Notes under the pieces: generated by a model
Seen by the model: only the letters and a program-made list of their open reading frames with translations
Database searches by the model: none
Told to the model about the DNA's origin: nothing
Origin: Synergistaceae bacterium UBA4088
GTDB lineage: Bacteria; Synergistota; Synergistia; Synergistales; Thermovirgaceae
Assembly (NCBI GenBank): GCA_002382605.1
Contig: DFYG01000065.1
Location: 1,584-8,469, forward strand
DNA: 6,886 nt
Direction: 5' to 3'
Made by a program: the position numbers and the translations under genes
Shown: one piece after another, positions 1 through 6,886 of the stretch
How the letters are laid out: each line of letters starts with the position of its first letter
Position numbering within the stretch: the stretch's first letter is position 1

Positions 1-3000
1 TAACTGGAACGAATACGCACGCACCGAAGGTCAGGGTGCTGAACCATCTGACCAACGGCAGCGACCGATTCCAACAAAACATTATCAAGGGCGTTGTATG
101 TAGGAGCGCAGACCAGAAGGCGCAGTGGAAGATTGCGCTGCACCGCATCGACAACCGCTCCGAGTACGACTGCTCGGAGTGTCCGGCTTTTTCCCGTTCC
201 CGGAGGACCCCACACAGTCTGAAGCCGGTGGCTTAACGACGCCTCCCACGCCGTCCACTGTGACGGATTCAAGGTTATTCCATTCTGCTCAAGATGCTGC
301 CTGATCGCTGGTAAATTCCTTATCACCGCCGCATTCGCCAGAGCATTGCCCGACCACAGCAGATTCGCTACCGGACTCCCCGCTGTCTGTCGGCCACTTC
401 GTCTTATGGTCAGTCCTACTGCTCTACGCACAAGCGCATTGTTTCGTGCGTTGGGAGGATTGCCAATGGCATGCAAAGTCTCTCGCAGTTTCTTCGTGAA
501 GGTGTCAACCCACACAGGATCGAGAATGACATCCTGACTAAAATCCGCCAACCCGTGCCGTTCCAGATCATCAAGCATCATCGGATATCGATTATTGGGA
601 AGCAAAGCGATGAGGCCAGCATCGCGATCGATGGCAACGATGCGGACCCCAGTCACGGTCTCCATGTAAATTCGCCATCCTGACCCATTCGGTGGCTCCA
701 GCGGGGTTCCTCGTGTTACCAATTGAAGTGCCCTATCGAGGAGACCTGGCATATTCTCGGGAGCTAAAGCAAAGCTGAAATCTCCCTCACGTGCCTTCAC
801 TTCTCTCGATTCGGGTCTCATCTCATAAACCCGCATTCTTGGAAGTCGCGCAATGCCTAACCGAGCAAGTGCCGTGGTCTCTGCCGCGTCGGTAAGCCTG
901 CGTGTGAGGCGCGCACTGCGGTATCTGGCCTCCCGCTCCTCTGGAGGCATGGCCCTGATCTGGTGAACTTCCAACTCACCAAGGGCCGCGTTGAGACGCG
1001 CGAATCCGTACCACAACTGCCCATCGAAGCTGATTCCGGTTTGGCGTTGAGGTGGTTCTATACGGATTTCCGGCGCTATCTGCTGGAGAGTGGGTCGGAG
1101 GTCTTCCTCAAGTCGTCTGGTGATCGCCTCAAGAGCGCCCAGTTGCTTGGTCATGGTTTCGCGCAGGGTCACAAGCTGGTCGGACCATAATCTTGGCCTT
1201 GTCACACGCGCCCAAATTTCATGTGCACGTTCACTTGGGATCTGGTCACTTAACGCATCTTCAAATAAAGGATGTACCGAGAATGCCGCCACTTGGGCGG
1301 GCAAAGATGCCTGGTGGTATGCACGGGCCGTATGGAAGAGGGTGTAATAATGGGGAATCGGGGCCGCAAGCAGGGTTCGTACGACTTCACGAACAATAGT
1401 GACTGGTGATCTTCGCGTTGCCATGGCGGCATTGGGTAGCAATTCATCTGGAGGGAAAAGCCACGCGAGGTGTTGGATTGATTGATCCGCGAGAATAACC
1501 TGCAAATGACGGCCGATTATCCTGGTGAGATGCTTATATTGGACTGAATCCCAGATATAGAACTGGACTGTCGTACTCGCGTTGCGGCTCCGGGCATCTG
1601 TCAAGATTGTGTTGATGTTGTCGAGAAATGCCATTAATTCCCGCCGCTCAACGTGTAGATTCTTCTGATCGATCACGTGCGTGTGCGGCCCATAAGCCTG
1701 CGTGGCTCTCTGACCGACATATCCAAACGGTTGGGGCTCAACCCAGAATGCCTTTACACCCAAAGCGAAGGTGATCGCGCTGCCCAAATCGAAATCGACC
1801 GAAAGGTAAATGTGCAGATCCGTATACTTGGGCATTACGCCAGAGGTACCGCTTTGCGGTGGTATGGTCGACTGCTGGACCTGAAGGGATGCTGCTCTTC
1901 CGGCCACAACGTTGCGGGTGGCTCTGAGGGAGTAATGCGCGTTAAAAACCACAGACGTCGGCTGAAGTTGGGCTAATGAGGGAACGTTCGAAATCCCTTG
2001 GTCGCTCAAGGCTGCAGATGCTCCTCGGGAAATAAAAGCGACTCTACTGAGGTGATCCGTTTGCTCAGCTGTCGGCATGCAGTGAAGACGATTTGCCGTG
2101 GGTTGACCGCTTTGATCAAGCCACGGATAGCCAAGGTAGTCACATCCCTTGCATCTGTTGTCCACATGCCAGGGGTGTTGATGCCAGGGGCAAGCGAAGG
2201 CCTGCGGCAGATCCGTCGTGAAAAAGTGTTTTACCCTGCCGACGAACACCTCAAATGGGACCGCTTCGAGATCTTCCTGCATCGCGTCCCACATCTGCGC
2301 GTAAGTAGGTGTGCCACCTTGATCTTCAATTTCCCTACAGGTACTCACGAGGCATGAGGCATCATGCGACCCTGGCCAGATCGCGGCGTCTGGAACGACC
2401 ACGTAACGATTGTCCAGGCGCTTATCAACGAGCCAGCCAGCCAATGCCATAGTGTAAAAAGTGACTTCCGCAAAGTAGGAAGGTGATGGTTCTGCCGTGA
2501 GTTTGATATCGATGACTCGGAGTTTGATCCGTTGGTCGTCGTCAGCAAGCCAAAGGACTGCACCGGCCGGGGTTACATATTTATCGATGTTTGAAGTAGG
2601 CGGCAGCACTTCAATAAGGTCGGGACGTAACCGGGTGTAATTCAAACCATAGCTCCGCTTGTATCCCGCGATCCCCAGTGCCCCCTCGAAAGCAGGCTCC
2701 ACATCAAACTGCGACTCTACAAGGAATGATCCCTGCGGGGCTGTGGGCAGATAATCGAAAAGCTCTATCTCCCGGAACCGTTCCCGGCCGGCTTGATTCG
2801 TGTAACGGTCACCTATGACAACAGCAGCGCCGAAAGTATCCGAGAGGTCGGCGATCTTCTCTGCCTGCCACTCCTCACCGGCTTGGGCCAGGTATTCAAG
2901 GCCGGGACGTGGCGGTTGGACCGGTGGCATGCCCTCGGCCGTTCTTTCTGGTTGGAAAGCCTGGGTGGCAGGACTCAGGTTCAACCTGAGCAGACGGAGG

Positions 3001-3050
3001 CATTCTGTTCTGATGAATTGCGATAGGGCCTCTTTTCCAACCTGTGGCAT
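1..3050 (-). CDS. RecB-like nuclease, RNase H-like domain and SF1 helicase fusion (TM0106 type), 3' end outside the window
   Basis: Manual translation from the ATG at 3050 is open for 1,016 codons to the left edge, and its frame checks at three independent points. Domains: (a) about 60-210, a PD-(D/E)XK RecB-like fold with D144, the catalytic D181-I-K183 and a EVTFY motif at 195-199; (b) cysteines C287, C300-x2-C303 and C324, then DHLSRVAFI and GISNVPSLAQL, the metal-cluster and helix-hairpin pattern of TM0106 nucleases; (c) about 410-575, a predicted RNase H-like DEDD domain starting at YLSVDFD (D419, D421); (d) a linker with a charged helix near 630-655 and a beta-rich stretch near 738-820 resembling the 1B barrel of UPF1-like helicases; (e) the helicase: LNPSQWTAWEA (Q motif, Q931), Walker A GPPGTGKS at 948-955, motif Ia APTYNALDNVL at 982-992. 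Motifs II-VI lie outside. Inferred role: ATP-driven unwinding and cleavage of unmarked DNA. It follows the methyltransferase by three bases, so it belongs to the same operon. It may occupy the slot of BrxHII. Confidence 0.92.
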   Translation of the reverse strand, partial: MPQVGKEALSQFIRTECLRLLRLNLSPATQAFQPERTAEGMPPVQPPRPGLEYLAQAGEEWQAEKIADLSDTFGAAVVIGDRYTNQAGRERFREIELFDYLPTAPQGSFLVESQFDVEPAFEGALGIAGYKRSYGLNYTRLRPDLIEVLPPTSNIDKYVTPAGAVLWLADDDQRIKLRVIDIKLTAEPSPSYFAEVTFYTMALAGWLVDKRLDNRYVVVPDAAIWPGSHDASCLVSTCREIEDQGGTPTYAQMWDAMQEDLEAVPFEVFVGRVKHFFTTDLPQAFACPWHQHPWHVDNRCKGCDYLGYPWLDQSGQPTANRLHCMPTAEQTDHLSRVAFISRGASAALSDQGISNVPSLAQLQPTSVVFNAHYSLRATRNVVAGRAASLQVQQSTIPPQSGTSGVMPKYTDLHIYLSVDFDLGSAITFALGVKAFWVEPQPFGYVGQRATQAYGPHTHVIDQKNLHVERRELMAFLDNINTILTDARSRNASTTVQFYIWDSVQYKHLTRIIGRHLQVILADQSIQHLAWLFPPDELLPNAAMATRRSPVTIVREVVRTLLAAPIPHYYTLFHTARAYHQASLPAQVAAFSVHPLFEDALSDQIPSERAHEIWARVTRPRLWSDQLVTLRETMTKQLGALEAITRRLEEDLRPTLQQIAPEIRIEPPQRQTGISFDGQLWYGFARLNAALGELEVHQIRAMPPEEREARYRSARLTRRLTDAAETTALARLGIARLPRMRVYEMRPESREVKAREGDFSFALAPENMPGLLDRALQLVTRGTPLEPPNGSGWRIYMETVTGVRIVAIDRDAGLIALLPNNRYPMMLDDLERHGLADFSQDVILDPVWVDTFTKKLRETLHAIGNPPNARNNALVRRAVGLTIRRSGRQTAGSPVANLLWSGNALANAAVIRNLPAIRQHLEQNGITLNPSQWTAWEASLSHRLQTVWGPPGTGKSRTLRAVVLGAVVDAVQRNLPLRLLVCAPTYNALDNVLLESVAAVGQMVQHPDLRCVRIRSS
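2166..2190 (-). repeat. Short direct repeat inside the nuclease cysteine cluster
   Basis: The ten bases atgccagggg occur at 2166-2175 and again at 2181-2190 on the plus strand, a 15-base (five-codon) period. On the coding strand it gives PWHQHPWH, residues 288-295, directly after C287 and before C300-x2-C303. It may be a small in-frame duplication that enriches histidines beside the presumed metal-binding cysteines. The two copies are too short to exclude chance. Confidence 0.6.
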
Positions 3051-3053
3051 CTG

Positions 3054-5240
3054 TCACCGCCCTCCAGTAGGTTTTGGTTTCAAGGCGTCCGAGAGTGGCA
3101 TGAGATTGTGCGCGACTGGAGCAATGACAGCCGATGCCACGATCATGGCGCGTTCGAGGTTTAAACGGTCCGGGTCGCGGAAACCGATCCGTCTGGTCTT
3201 AGCCAGGTCTTTTGCGTATGCGGATGCCTGCTGTTTGGCCTGTTTGATTGTGGTACGCGAAACCACCGTTTTTCCCGACGTTACGCAAGAGACCTGATTG
3301 CCCTTACGGCAGACGAACACGGCGTCCCATTTGATGGTACCTTCATGGGAATGAAGCCCGCCTTGCCCTTCACCGCGCAAGGGCAAAACGGTCGTGCATT
3401 TCAATCCGGAACGGGCAAGCGCATCCCCGAGTGCGCTCCAAGCTACAGGTGATTTGTGGTGGTAGGTAAAAACCAGGATTCCATCCTTTTTTAGCACCCG
3501 ACGACATTCACCGAAAATACAGCTCAGTCTGCTCCGGTAGATCTCGACAGATTCCTCACCCCGATCCGTCAAAGCGAGGTTTTCCTTTATTGGTGCGGGA
3601 AGCGTCGGATCATCGTATGGAGGTTCGGCCACACCAAGGGATTGGTGCCAAGCCAAGTAAAAATCGGAAAGTTCTGAGTAGCTCAAATTGTCGAAATACG
3701 GCGGATCGGTGAGGATAAGGTCGATACTGCCATCGGGAATCCCATCGAGGCTTTCGGATGTCTTGGTGGATATCGAAGCCCAGGAAGATCCGCCCAGGAC
3801 TCTCCATGGGTGTGTTGATACTTCCAGTGCCGCCGCAGAGGGACGACTCTTGGCTAACTTGCGTCCTCCTTTGGGATCGAGATCGGTAGGTGAGACTGTG
3901 AACGCGACCGCTTTGGCAATCTTGCCAAGGACGTTTGGGAAGGTCCCCCGCCCGATGCGGTCAAGCCACGGATTGATTTCCACCGGGCGGGTAATGTGTC
4001 GGTACCCATGGATAGAAAACATCGGGCTGGTTCGTCGATATCCGAACGCATAGGCTGTGTACATGCAGTTCGTCGTGAGGTGTTCGCTGTAAGCGATGGC
4101 CAGCAGCCGACGCAACCTGGAGTTTTCAATGTTTCTTATGGCTTGGCCCAGCAGAGTCAAATGCAGCAGTTGGCGATCGTTGAAGAGATCGCGATATCGG
4201 CTGAATCCGTGAATCAAAGGCCGCTGATCGGATCGTCCATCCGTCGGGAGGGCTCGCTCGGGTGCAAAGCAACCACCGGCTTGTTCGATATTCCTCAGTT
4301 TCTTGCTCGCCTTGCTGTAACGGATTTGGTCGCCTTTGCTTGCCGCTTTGAAATGGCGTGTGACGCCATTCCTGGTTTCTTCAAGGTACTCTTGGGCAAA
4401 AAGCCTCCAATTAGGCTTTGTTGGCTTTTCTCCCCGCTCGGCAAGTCCGGAAGAAGTGCCGCATTCCGGACAACGTACCTTACCTTGATCAAGCGTCCCC
4501 TGGGCAATCCTTGTGCGAGCCCCGCATCCGCATCGAATTTCCTTGCGAGTTATGGGAAGCTCCGCCACCTCATGGCATTCTTTGCAGAACACCCACTGCA
4601 GACCTTTTTCCTTGCTGTAAGCCAACTGGTAATGTGGATGAACCTCAAAGGTGTGTCCGCAGTTGCCGCAGATTCGACACTCCACCCAGAAATGATGCAA
4701 GACCACTCTCTCGCCTGAGCCCGGAACATTCGTCTTGTGGAAGGAAGCAAGTTGTGCGGATACCGTCGCGCACAACTCCGAGATTTCAGGGGCTGCCGGA
4801 TCGTATGTAGCGGCTTCAAGTTCAAAACGCGTGATGCAAGTAGCCACCGGATCGATGTCATATCCAATCACGCGAGCACCGCAACGCTCAGCCTCGACAA
4901 GGCTGGTTCCTCCGCCCACAAAGGGATCGAGCACTACCGCGCCATCAAGAGACAGGTCTCCGAGATACAGTTTCCAAAACCTATCAGCGTCCTTGGGCTT
5001 TAGAGACAACCCAGTCAAAATGGCGCGGAATTGAGAACCAAGCCGGCGCGCGAACCAGCGATGGATCCGGTAGATCGGATTGGTGCACTGGCCTTCCCGA
5101 AGAGCAAGCTCAGCGATCTCAGCGATGGGTACATTGCCCGACTCCAGCAATGTATGTTCGGGGAAAGCCGTGAAACTTTCTGCACGCTCCAAGCCCTCGA
5201 TAGTATGCGCTGCCTGAGATGCGCACTGAAACACAATCAT
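3054..5240 (-). CDS. Adenine-type DNA methyltransferase with zinc-ribbon insert (COG1743/DUF1156-like)
   Basis: 728 residues, predicted to transfer a methyl group from S-adenosylmethionine to a DNA base, most likely adenine N6. Residues 32-77 match the DUF1156-like N-terminal pattern (PIAEIAELALREG, then IHRWFARR). Motif I is DPFVGGGT at 105-112, with the acidic GYDID at 126-130. The catalytic motif TDPPY is at 511-515. Motif I preceding DPPY with about 400 residues between gives the alpha-type order, with target recognition expected in between. That insert carries cysteines C188, C191, C194, C219, C222, C237, C239, C257 and C260, enough for two zinc ribbons. The C-terminal WDAVFVCRK at 638-646 is also typical of the family, followed by a basic tail of about 80 residues. 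It starts on an ATGA overlap with the upstream gene. In BREX, such a methyltransferase (PglX or PglXI) marks host DNA. Whether this one is the type 3 PglXI is likely but not proven. N4-cytosine specificity cannot be excluded, since DPPY occurs in both. Confidence 0.93.
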   Translation of the reverse strand: MIVFQCASQAAHTIEGLERAESFTAFPEHTLLESGNVPIAEIAELALREGQCTNPIYRIHRWFARRLGSQFRAILTGLSLKPKDADRFWKLYLGDLSLDGAVVLDPFVGGGTSLVEAERCGARVIGYDIDPVATCITRFELEAATYDPAAPEISELCATVSAQLASFHKTNVPGSGERVVLHHFWVECRICGNCGHTFEVHPHYQLAYSKEKGLQWVFCKECHEVAELPITRKEIRCGCGARTRIAQGTLDQGKVRCPECGTSSGLAERGEKPTKPNWRLFAQEYLEETRNGVTRHFKAASKGDQIRYSKASKKLRNIEQAGGCFAPERALPTDGRSDQRPLIHGFSRYRDLFNDRQLLHLTLLGQAIRNIENSRLRRLLAIAYSEHLTTNCMYTAYAFGYRRTSPMFSIHGYRHITRPVEINPWLDRIGRGTFPNVLGKIAKAVAFTVSPTDLDPKGGRKLAKSRPSAAALEVSTHPWRVLGGSSWASISTKTSESLDGIPDGSIDLILTDPPYFDNLSYSELSDFYLAWHQSLGVAEPPYDDPTLPAPIKENLALTDRGEESVEIYRSRLSCIFGECRRVLKKDGILVFTYHHKSPVAWSALGDALARSGLKCTTVLPLRGEGQGGLHSHEGTIKWDAVFVCRKGNQVSCVTSGKTVVSRTTIKQAKQQASAYAKDLAKTRRIGFRDPDRLNLERAMIVASAVIAPVAHNLMPLSDALKPKPTGGR
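3060..3065 (-). promoter_or_regulatory. Ribosome binding site for the nuclease-helicase
   Basis: GGAGGG in the last codons of the methyltransferase, nine to ten bases before the ATG at 3050. It supports this ATG, three bases after the methyltransferase stop, over the later in-frame ATG at codon 41. Confidence 0.65.
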
Positions 5241-6001
5241 GGCGCTCCTCTCTTATCCGTCTTCCTCAGCATGACAAGATCGTCATCCAGCCCGTGACGG
5301 AGAATGTCGAGTCTTGGGGAAGCGGCCCTAACGCTCTCGGCCTGAATCAGTTTGATCCGGAAAGGGAAGAGGCTCGGGCTGTCGATCAGATCTTTCAGCG
5401 GAGCCGAGCCGTTTGCCCGGGCGTAGAGGGATGCTTCTACCAGCCAGGCGATCAGTCGAGAATCATCAATGGCGAGCGTTGCCTCGGCGGAGTAGACGCC
5501 CTTTGCGCCGGTCTCCTGAATCACACCCCAGTCGAGGAACGAACGTAGAACGTAACGAGTACGACGTGAGACCGTCTCTCTTTCGCCGTATTGTTCACGA
5601 ATGCGGCGTTGGACATGTGCTGCGGCCGCAGTGCCTTGAAGTCTTAACAAACGTCCAACTTGAATGGCCACACCGGACCAGAAAGGGTATGTGGCCATGA
5701 CCATGCCCCAATGGATGACAAAGTGTTCTCGTCGAGGAAAACGCTTGAGCAGTTCGAGGCCTTCCTCACGGAACGGTGACGGAGGAATCAGCCATGTCCT
5801 CAAAAGGATAGTGATCGTTTTATCAATCGATCCCCGGACATCCGACCTTTCAGATCGAAACGTTCCTTTTAGATCTTCTCTCAGAATCGCCTTTATGCTG
5901 TTTGCGTCATTTCCGGCTAACGCAAGGGATGCAGTTCTCTCAAGCCAATCAAGACGAATGAGGCGGTCGAGGCCGATCTGCATGAATCTGTCCCGCGTCA
6001 T
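5237..6001 (-). CDS. Small winged-helix protein next to pglZ, possibly BrxA-like
   Basis: 254 residues, soluble, with no signal peptide or membrane segment. The start is the ATG at 6001 because it overlaps the pglZ stop by one base (TAATG) and has AAGGAGG eight bases upstream. A frame extension to 6271 would run 270 bases into pglZ and is rejected. The N-terminal half (about 8-90) is helical and charged. Residues about 112-172 look like a winged helix-turn-helix: GRLLRLQG, then QRRIREQYG, then SRRTRYVLRSFLDWGVI and a short wing ending GVYS. This layout (N-terminal helices, then a helix-turn-helix with a G-x-YS wing), the size and the position next to pglZ resemble BrxA (DUF1819), the small DNA-binding protein of several BREX types. 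The resemblance is in pattern only and I cannot confirm homology. A sequence-specific role, DNA binding or assembly of the complex, is inference. The stop overlaps the methyltransferase start by four bases. Confidence 0.85.
   Translation of the reverse strand: MTRDRFMQIGLDRLIRLDWLERTASLALAGNDANSIKAILREDLKGTFRSERSDVRGSIDKTITILLRTWLIPPSPFREEGLELLKRFPRREHFVIHWGMVMATYPFWSGVAIQVGRLLRLQGTAAAAHVQRRIREQYGERETVSRRTRYVLRSFLDWGVIQETGAKGVYSAEATLAIDDSRLIAWLVEASLYARANGSAPLKDLIDSPSLFPFRIKLIQAESVRAASPRLDILRHGLDDDLVMLRKTDKRGAP
5245..5252 (-). promoter_or_regulatory. Ribosome binding site for the methyltransferase
   Basis: GAGAGGAG lies four bases before the ATG at 5240, inside the end of the upstream gene. 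The start also overlaps the upstream stop as ATGA, so the two genes are probably translationally coupled. There is no other in-frame start nearby that keeps the DUF1156-like N-terminus. Confidence 0.65.
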
Positions 6002-6886
6002 TATTTGCCCCTCCTTTCGATTTGGATCAGAGGGACGATGATTTCTTCGATAGAAATACCTCCGTGACTTACGATACGTTGTTTTTCTTGGACAAAGGCC
6101 TGCCGTGAGGGCGCGAAGAGGGGGTGATAGTTTTCCGGTAAGCCCACTGAATCCCATTCCAGCGCCGTTGGAAAGCGTTCCTTCATCTTGTTGCGAAATG
6201 CTGCATCCGGATAGACACGGACGCGTTCTCCGCGCAGGTCTGCAACAGCTCCTTCCGCAGGACGGCCGCAACCTGCTGCTTCGATGTTGCCATGATCGGA
6301 GGTCAGATAAACCCGGAATCCATGATCTAGTAGTAGATCAATAATCGCGCTAAGATACTGCTGCTTAGCCCACTGGCCGACTTGATTGTGCATGCCGGCA
6401 GTGCCCATTTCCATCCCGTGCATGATCTTGTCGACTTTGTCGATGACAAGCCCGGCTATCCTCGCCTGCGGATGAGACAGCGCTTCCGCCACAGATTCCA
6501 GGCTGCAGTCACCCAACCCCTTGATGTACACTACCTGATTGGTTGTGTAGCCATGATCCGCCCAGAACTGTACCCAGAGCGCCGGTTCCTTGTCTGTAGT
6601 TTGGATGCTGTTCGGGAAAAAAATGGGTGCCTTGCCGGAAAAGGCAGCTTGGCGCGAAACGGAGGTGAGCGTGGGAATCCATGCAAAGACGGCTTGGTCA
6701 CGAAAGAGGAAGCCGGGTTTCTTTGCCGCGAGGGCGCCACGAATCACCAACCATTGATCCATGGCCAATCCGTCCACCAGAATCAGAGCGAGCTTCGCTT
6801 GATGCCCATCGTCCACCTGACGAGCAAGAAAGCGCGGGAGATGATGCAGCATAACCGGCGGCACCGGAGGCAGGTTGACCAGTCCT
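6001..6886 (-). CDS. pglZ: PglZ-domain protein, C-terminal part (5' end outside the window)
   Basis: Predicted metal-dependent hydrolase of the alkaline-phosphatase superfamily, the hallmark component of BREX and Pgl phage-defence systems. The frame is open to the right edge (the upstream codons read GLVNLPP), and BREX PglZ proteins are usually several hundred residues longer, so a GTG at 6864 is not taken as the start. About 295 residues are visible. Numbering from that GTG codon, the family motifs are all present: LILVDG with metal-ligand candidate D31, TLTSVSR at 65-71 in the nucleophile region, DKVD at 142-145 followed by H149, SDHGN at 189-193 (D190, H191), and SHGGISIEEIIVP at 267-279 with H268. 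The active site therefore looks intact. The stop TAA shares one base with the next start, so translation is probably coupled. Known for the family: PglZ is required for BREX defence, but its substrate is not settled. I am sure of the family; the BREX subtype is inference. Confidence 0.93.
   Translation of the reverse strand, partial: GLVNLPPVPPVMLHHLPRFLARQVDDGHQAKLALILVDGLAMDQWLVIRGALAAKKPGFLFRDQAVFAWIPTLTSVSRQAAFSGKAPIFFPNSIQTTDKEPALWVQFWADHGYTTNQVVYIKGLGDCSLESVAEALSHPQARIAGLVIDKVDKIMHGMEMGTAGMHNQVGQWAKQQYLSAIIDLLLDHGFRVYLTSDHGNIEAAGCGRPAEGAVADLRGERVRVYPDAAFRNKMKERFPTALEWDSVGLPENYHPLFAPSRQAFVQEKQRIVSHGGISIEEIIVPLIQIERRGK
6010..6016 (-). promoter_or_regulatory. Shine-Dalgarno site for the small winged-helix protein
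   Basis: AAGGAGG with an eight-base spacer to the ATG at 6001, lying inside the last codons of pglZ. It decides the start: it excludes the much longer frame that would overlap pglZ by 270 bases. With the TAATG junction it supports translational coupling and reinitiation. Confidence 0.85.

Noticed and set aside
1..3047. Apparent gene-poor 3 kb or a decayed gene, because only short closed frames of 60-160 residues appear on both strands.
   Set aside because: Codon-by-codon reading of the minus strand from 3050 is open to base 1 with domain motifs in the right order and one frame. It is a single intact partial gene.
2815..3297. Plus-strand open frame of 160 residues spanning the methyltransferase/helicase junction.
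   Set aside because: Antisense to two well-supported genes, with no recognisable domain in its product.
3996..4718. Plus-strand open frame of 240 residues.
   Set aside because: It lies wholly antisense to the methyltransferase, has no recognisable motif, and covers the region encoding the zinc cysteines on the real strand.
6002..6271. N-terminal extension of the small gene, making a 344-residue protein.
   Set aside because: It would overlap pglZ by 270 bases in another frame. The ATG at 6001 has AAGGAGG at eight bases and the TAATG junction, and the extension reads as low-complexity basic sequence.
1..6886. DISARM system or an ordinary restriction-modification operon.
   Set aside because: There is no DUF1998, phospholipase D or SNF2 component of DISARM and no separate restriction subunit, while PglZ is clear and points to BREX/Pgl.
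1..6886. tRNA, rRNA, CRISPR, insertion sequence or internal terminator.
   Set aside because: No regularly spaced repeats, transposase motifs or intergenic space are present. Gene junctions are overlaps or three bases.

Overview
The whole 6,886-base window is one strand of compact coding DNA, all transcribed on the minus strand from the right edge to the left edge. Four genes follow one another with junctions of 1 base overlap, 4 bases overlap and 3 bases gap, and each internal start has a purine-rich ribosome binding site. This is a polycistronic operon seen from the middle: the first gene enters from the right edge and the last leaves at the left edge, so promoter, terminator and any flanking members lie outside. 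The strong AGGAGG-type sites show a bacterial (or archaeal) origin. Base composition is moderate by eye. Nothing in the sequence fixes a genus.

In transcription order: (1) 6886-6001, the C-terminal part of a PglZ-domain protein of the alkaline-phosphatase superfamily; (2) 6001-5237, a 254-residue protein with a probable winged-helix domain, possibly BrxA-like; (3) 5240-3054, a 728-residue adenine-type DNA methyltransferase with zinc-binding cysteines between motif I and the DPPY motif (COG1743/DUF1156-like); (4) 3050 to beyond base 1, a very large protein of which 1,016 residues are in the window. Gene 4 starts with a TM0106-type RecB-like nuclease domain and a cysteine cluster, continues with a predicted RNase H-like (DEDD) domain, and then enters a UPF1/DNA2-type superfamily 1 helicase that is cut off just after motif Ia. 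Its frame has no stop in the window, so the left 3 kb looks like a gene desert if only closed frames are called. A manual translation of the minus strand shows it is fully open.

PglZ plus a DNA methyltransferase plus a small winged-helix protein plus a helicase is the signature of the BREX/Pgl family of anti-phage systems. The set is closest in content to BREX type 3 (brxF, brxC, pglXI, brxHII, pglZ, brxA), but the order differs and the helicase is a nuclease-RNase H-helicase fusion. The likely logic is self/non-self discrimination: the methyltransferase marks host DNA, while PglZ and the nuclease-helicase act on unmarked DNA. This role is inferred from gene content. The BrxC-type ATPase expected in BREX is not in the window and would have to lie outside it.

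There are no RNA genes, CRISPR arrays, insertion sequences or long intergenic stretches here.
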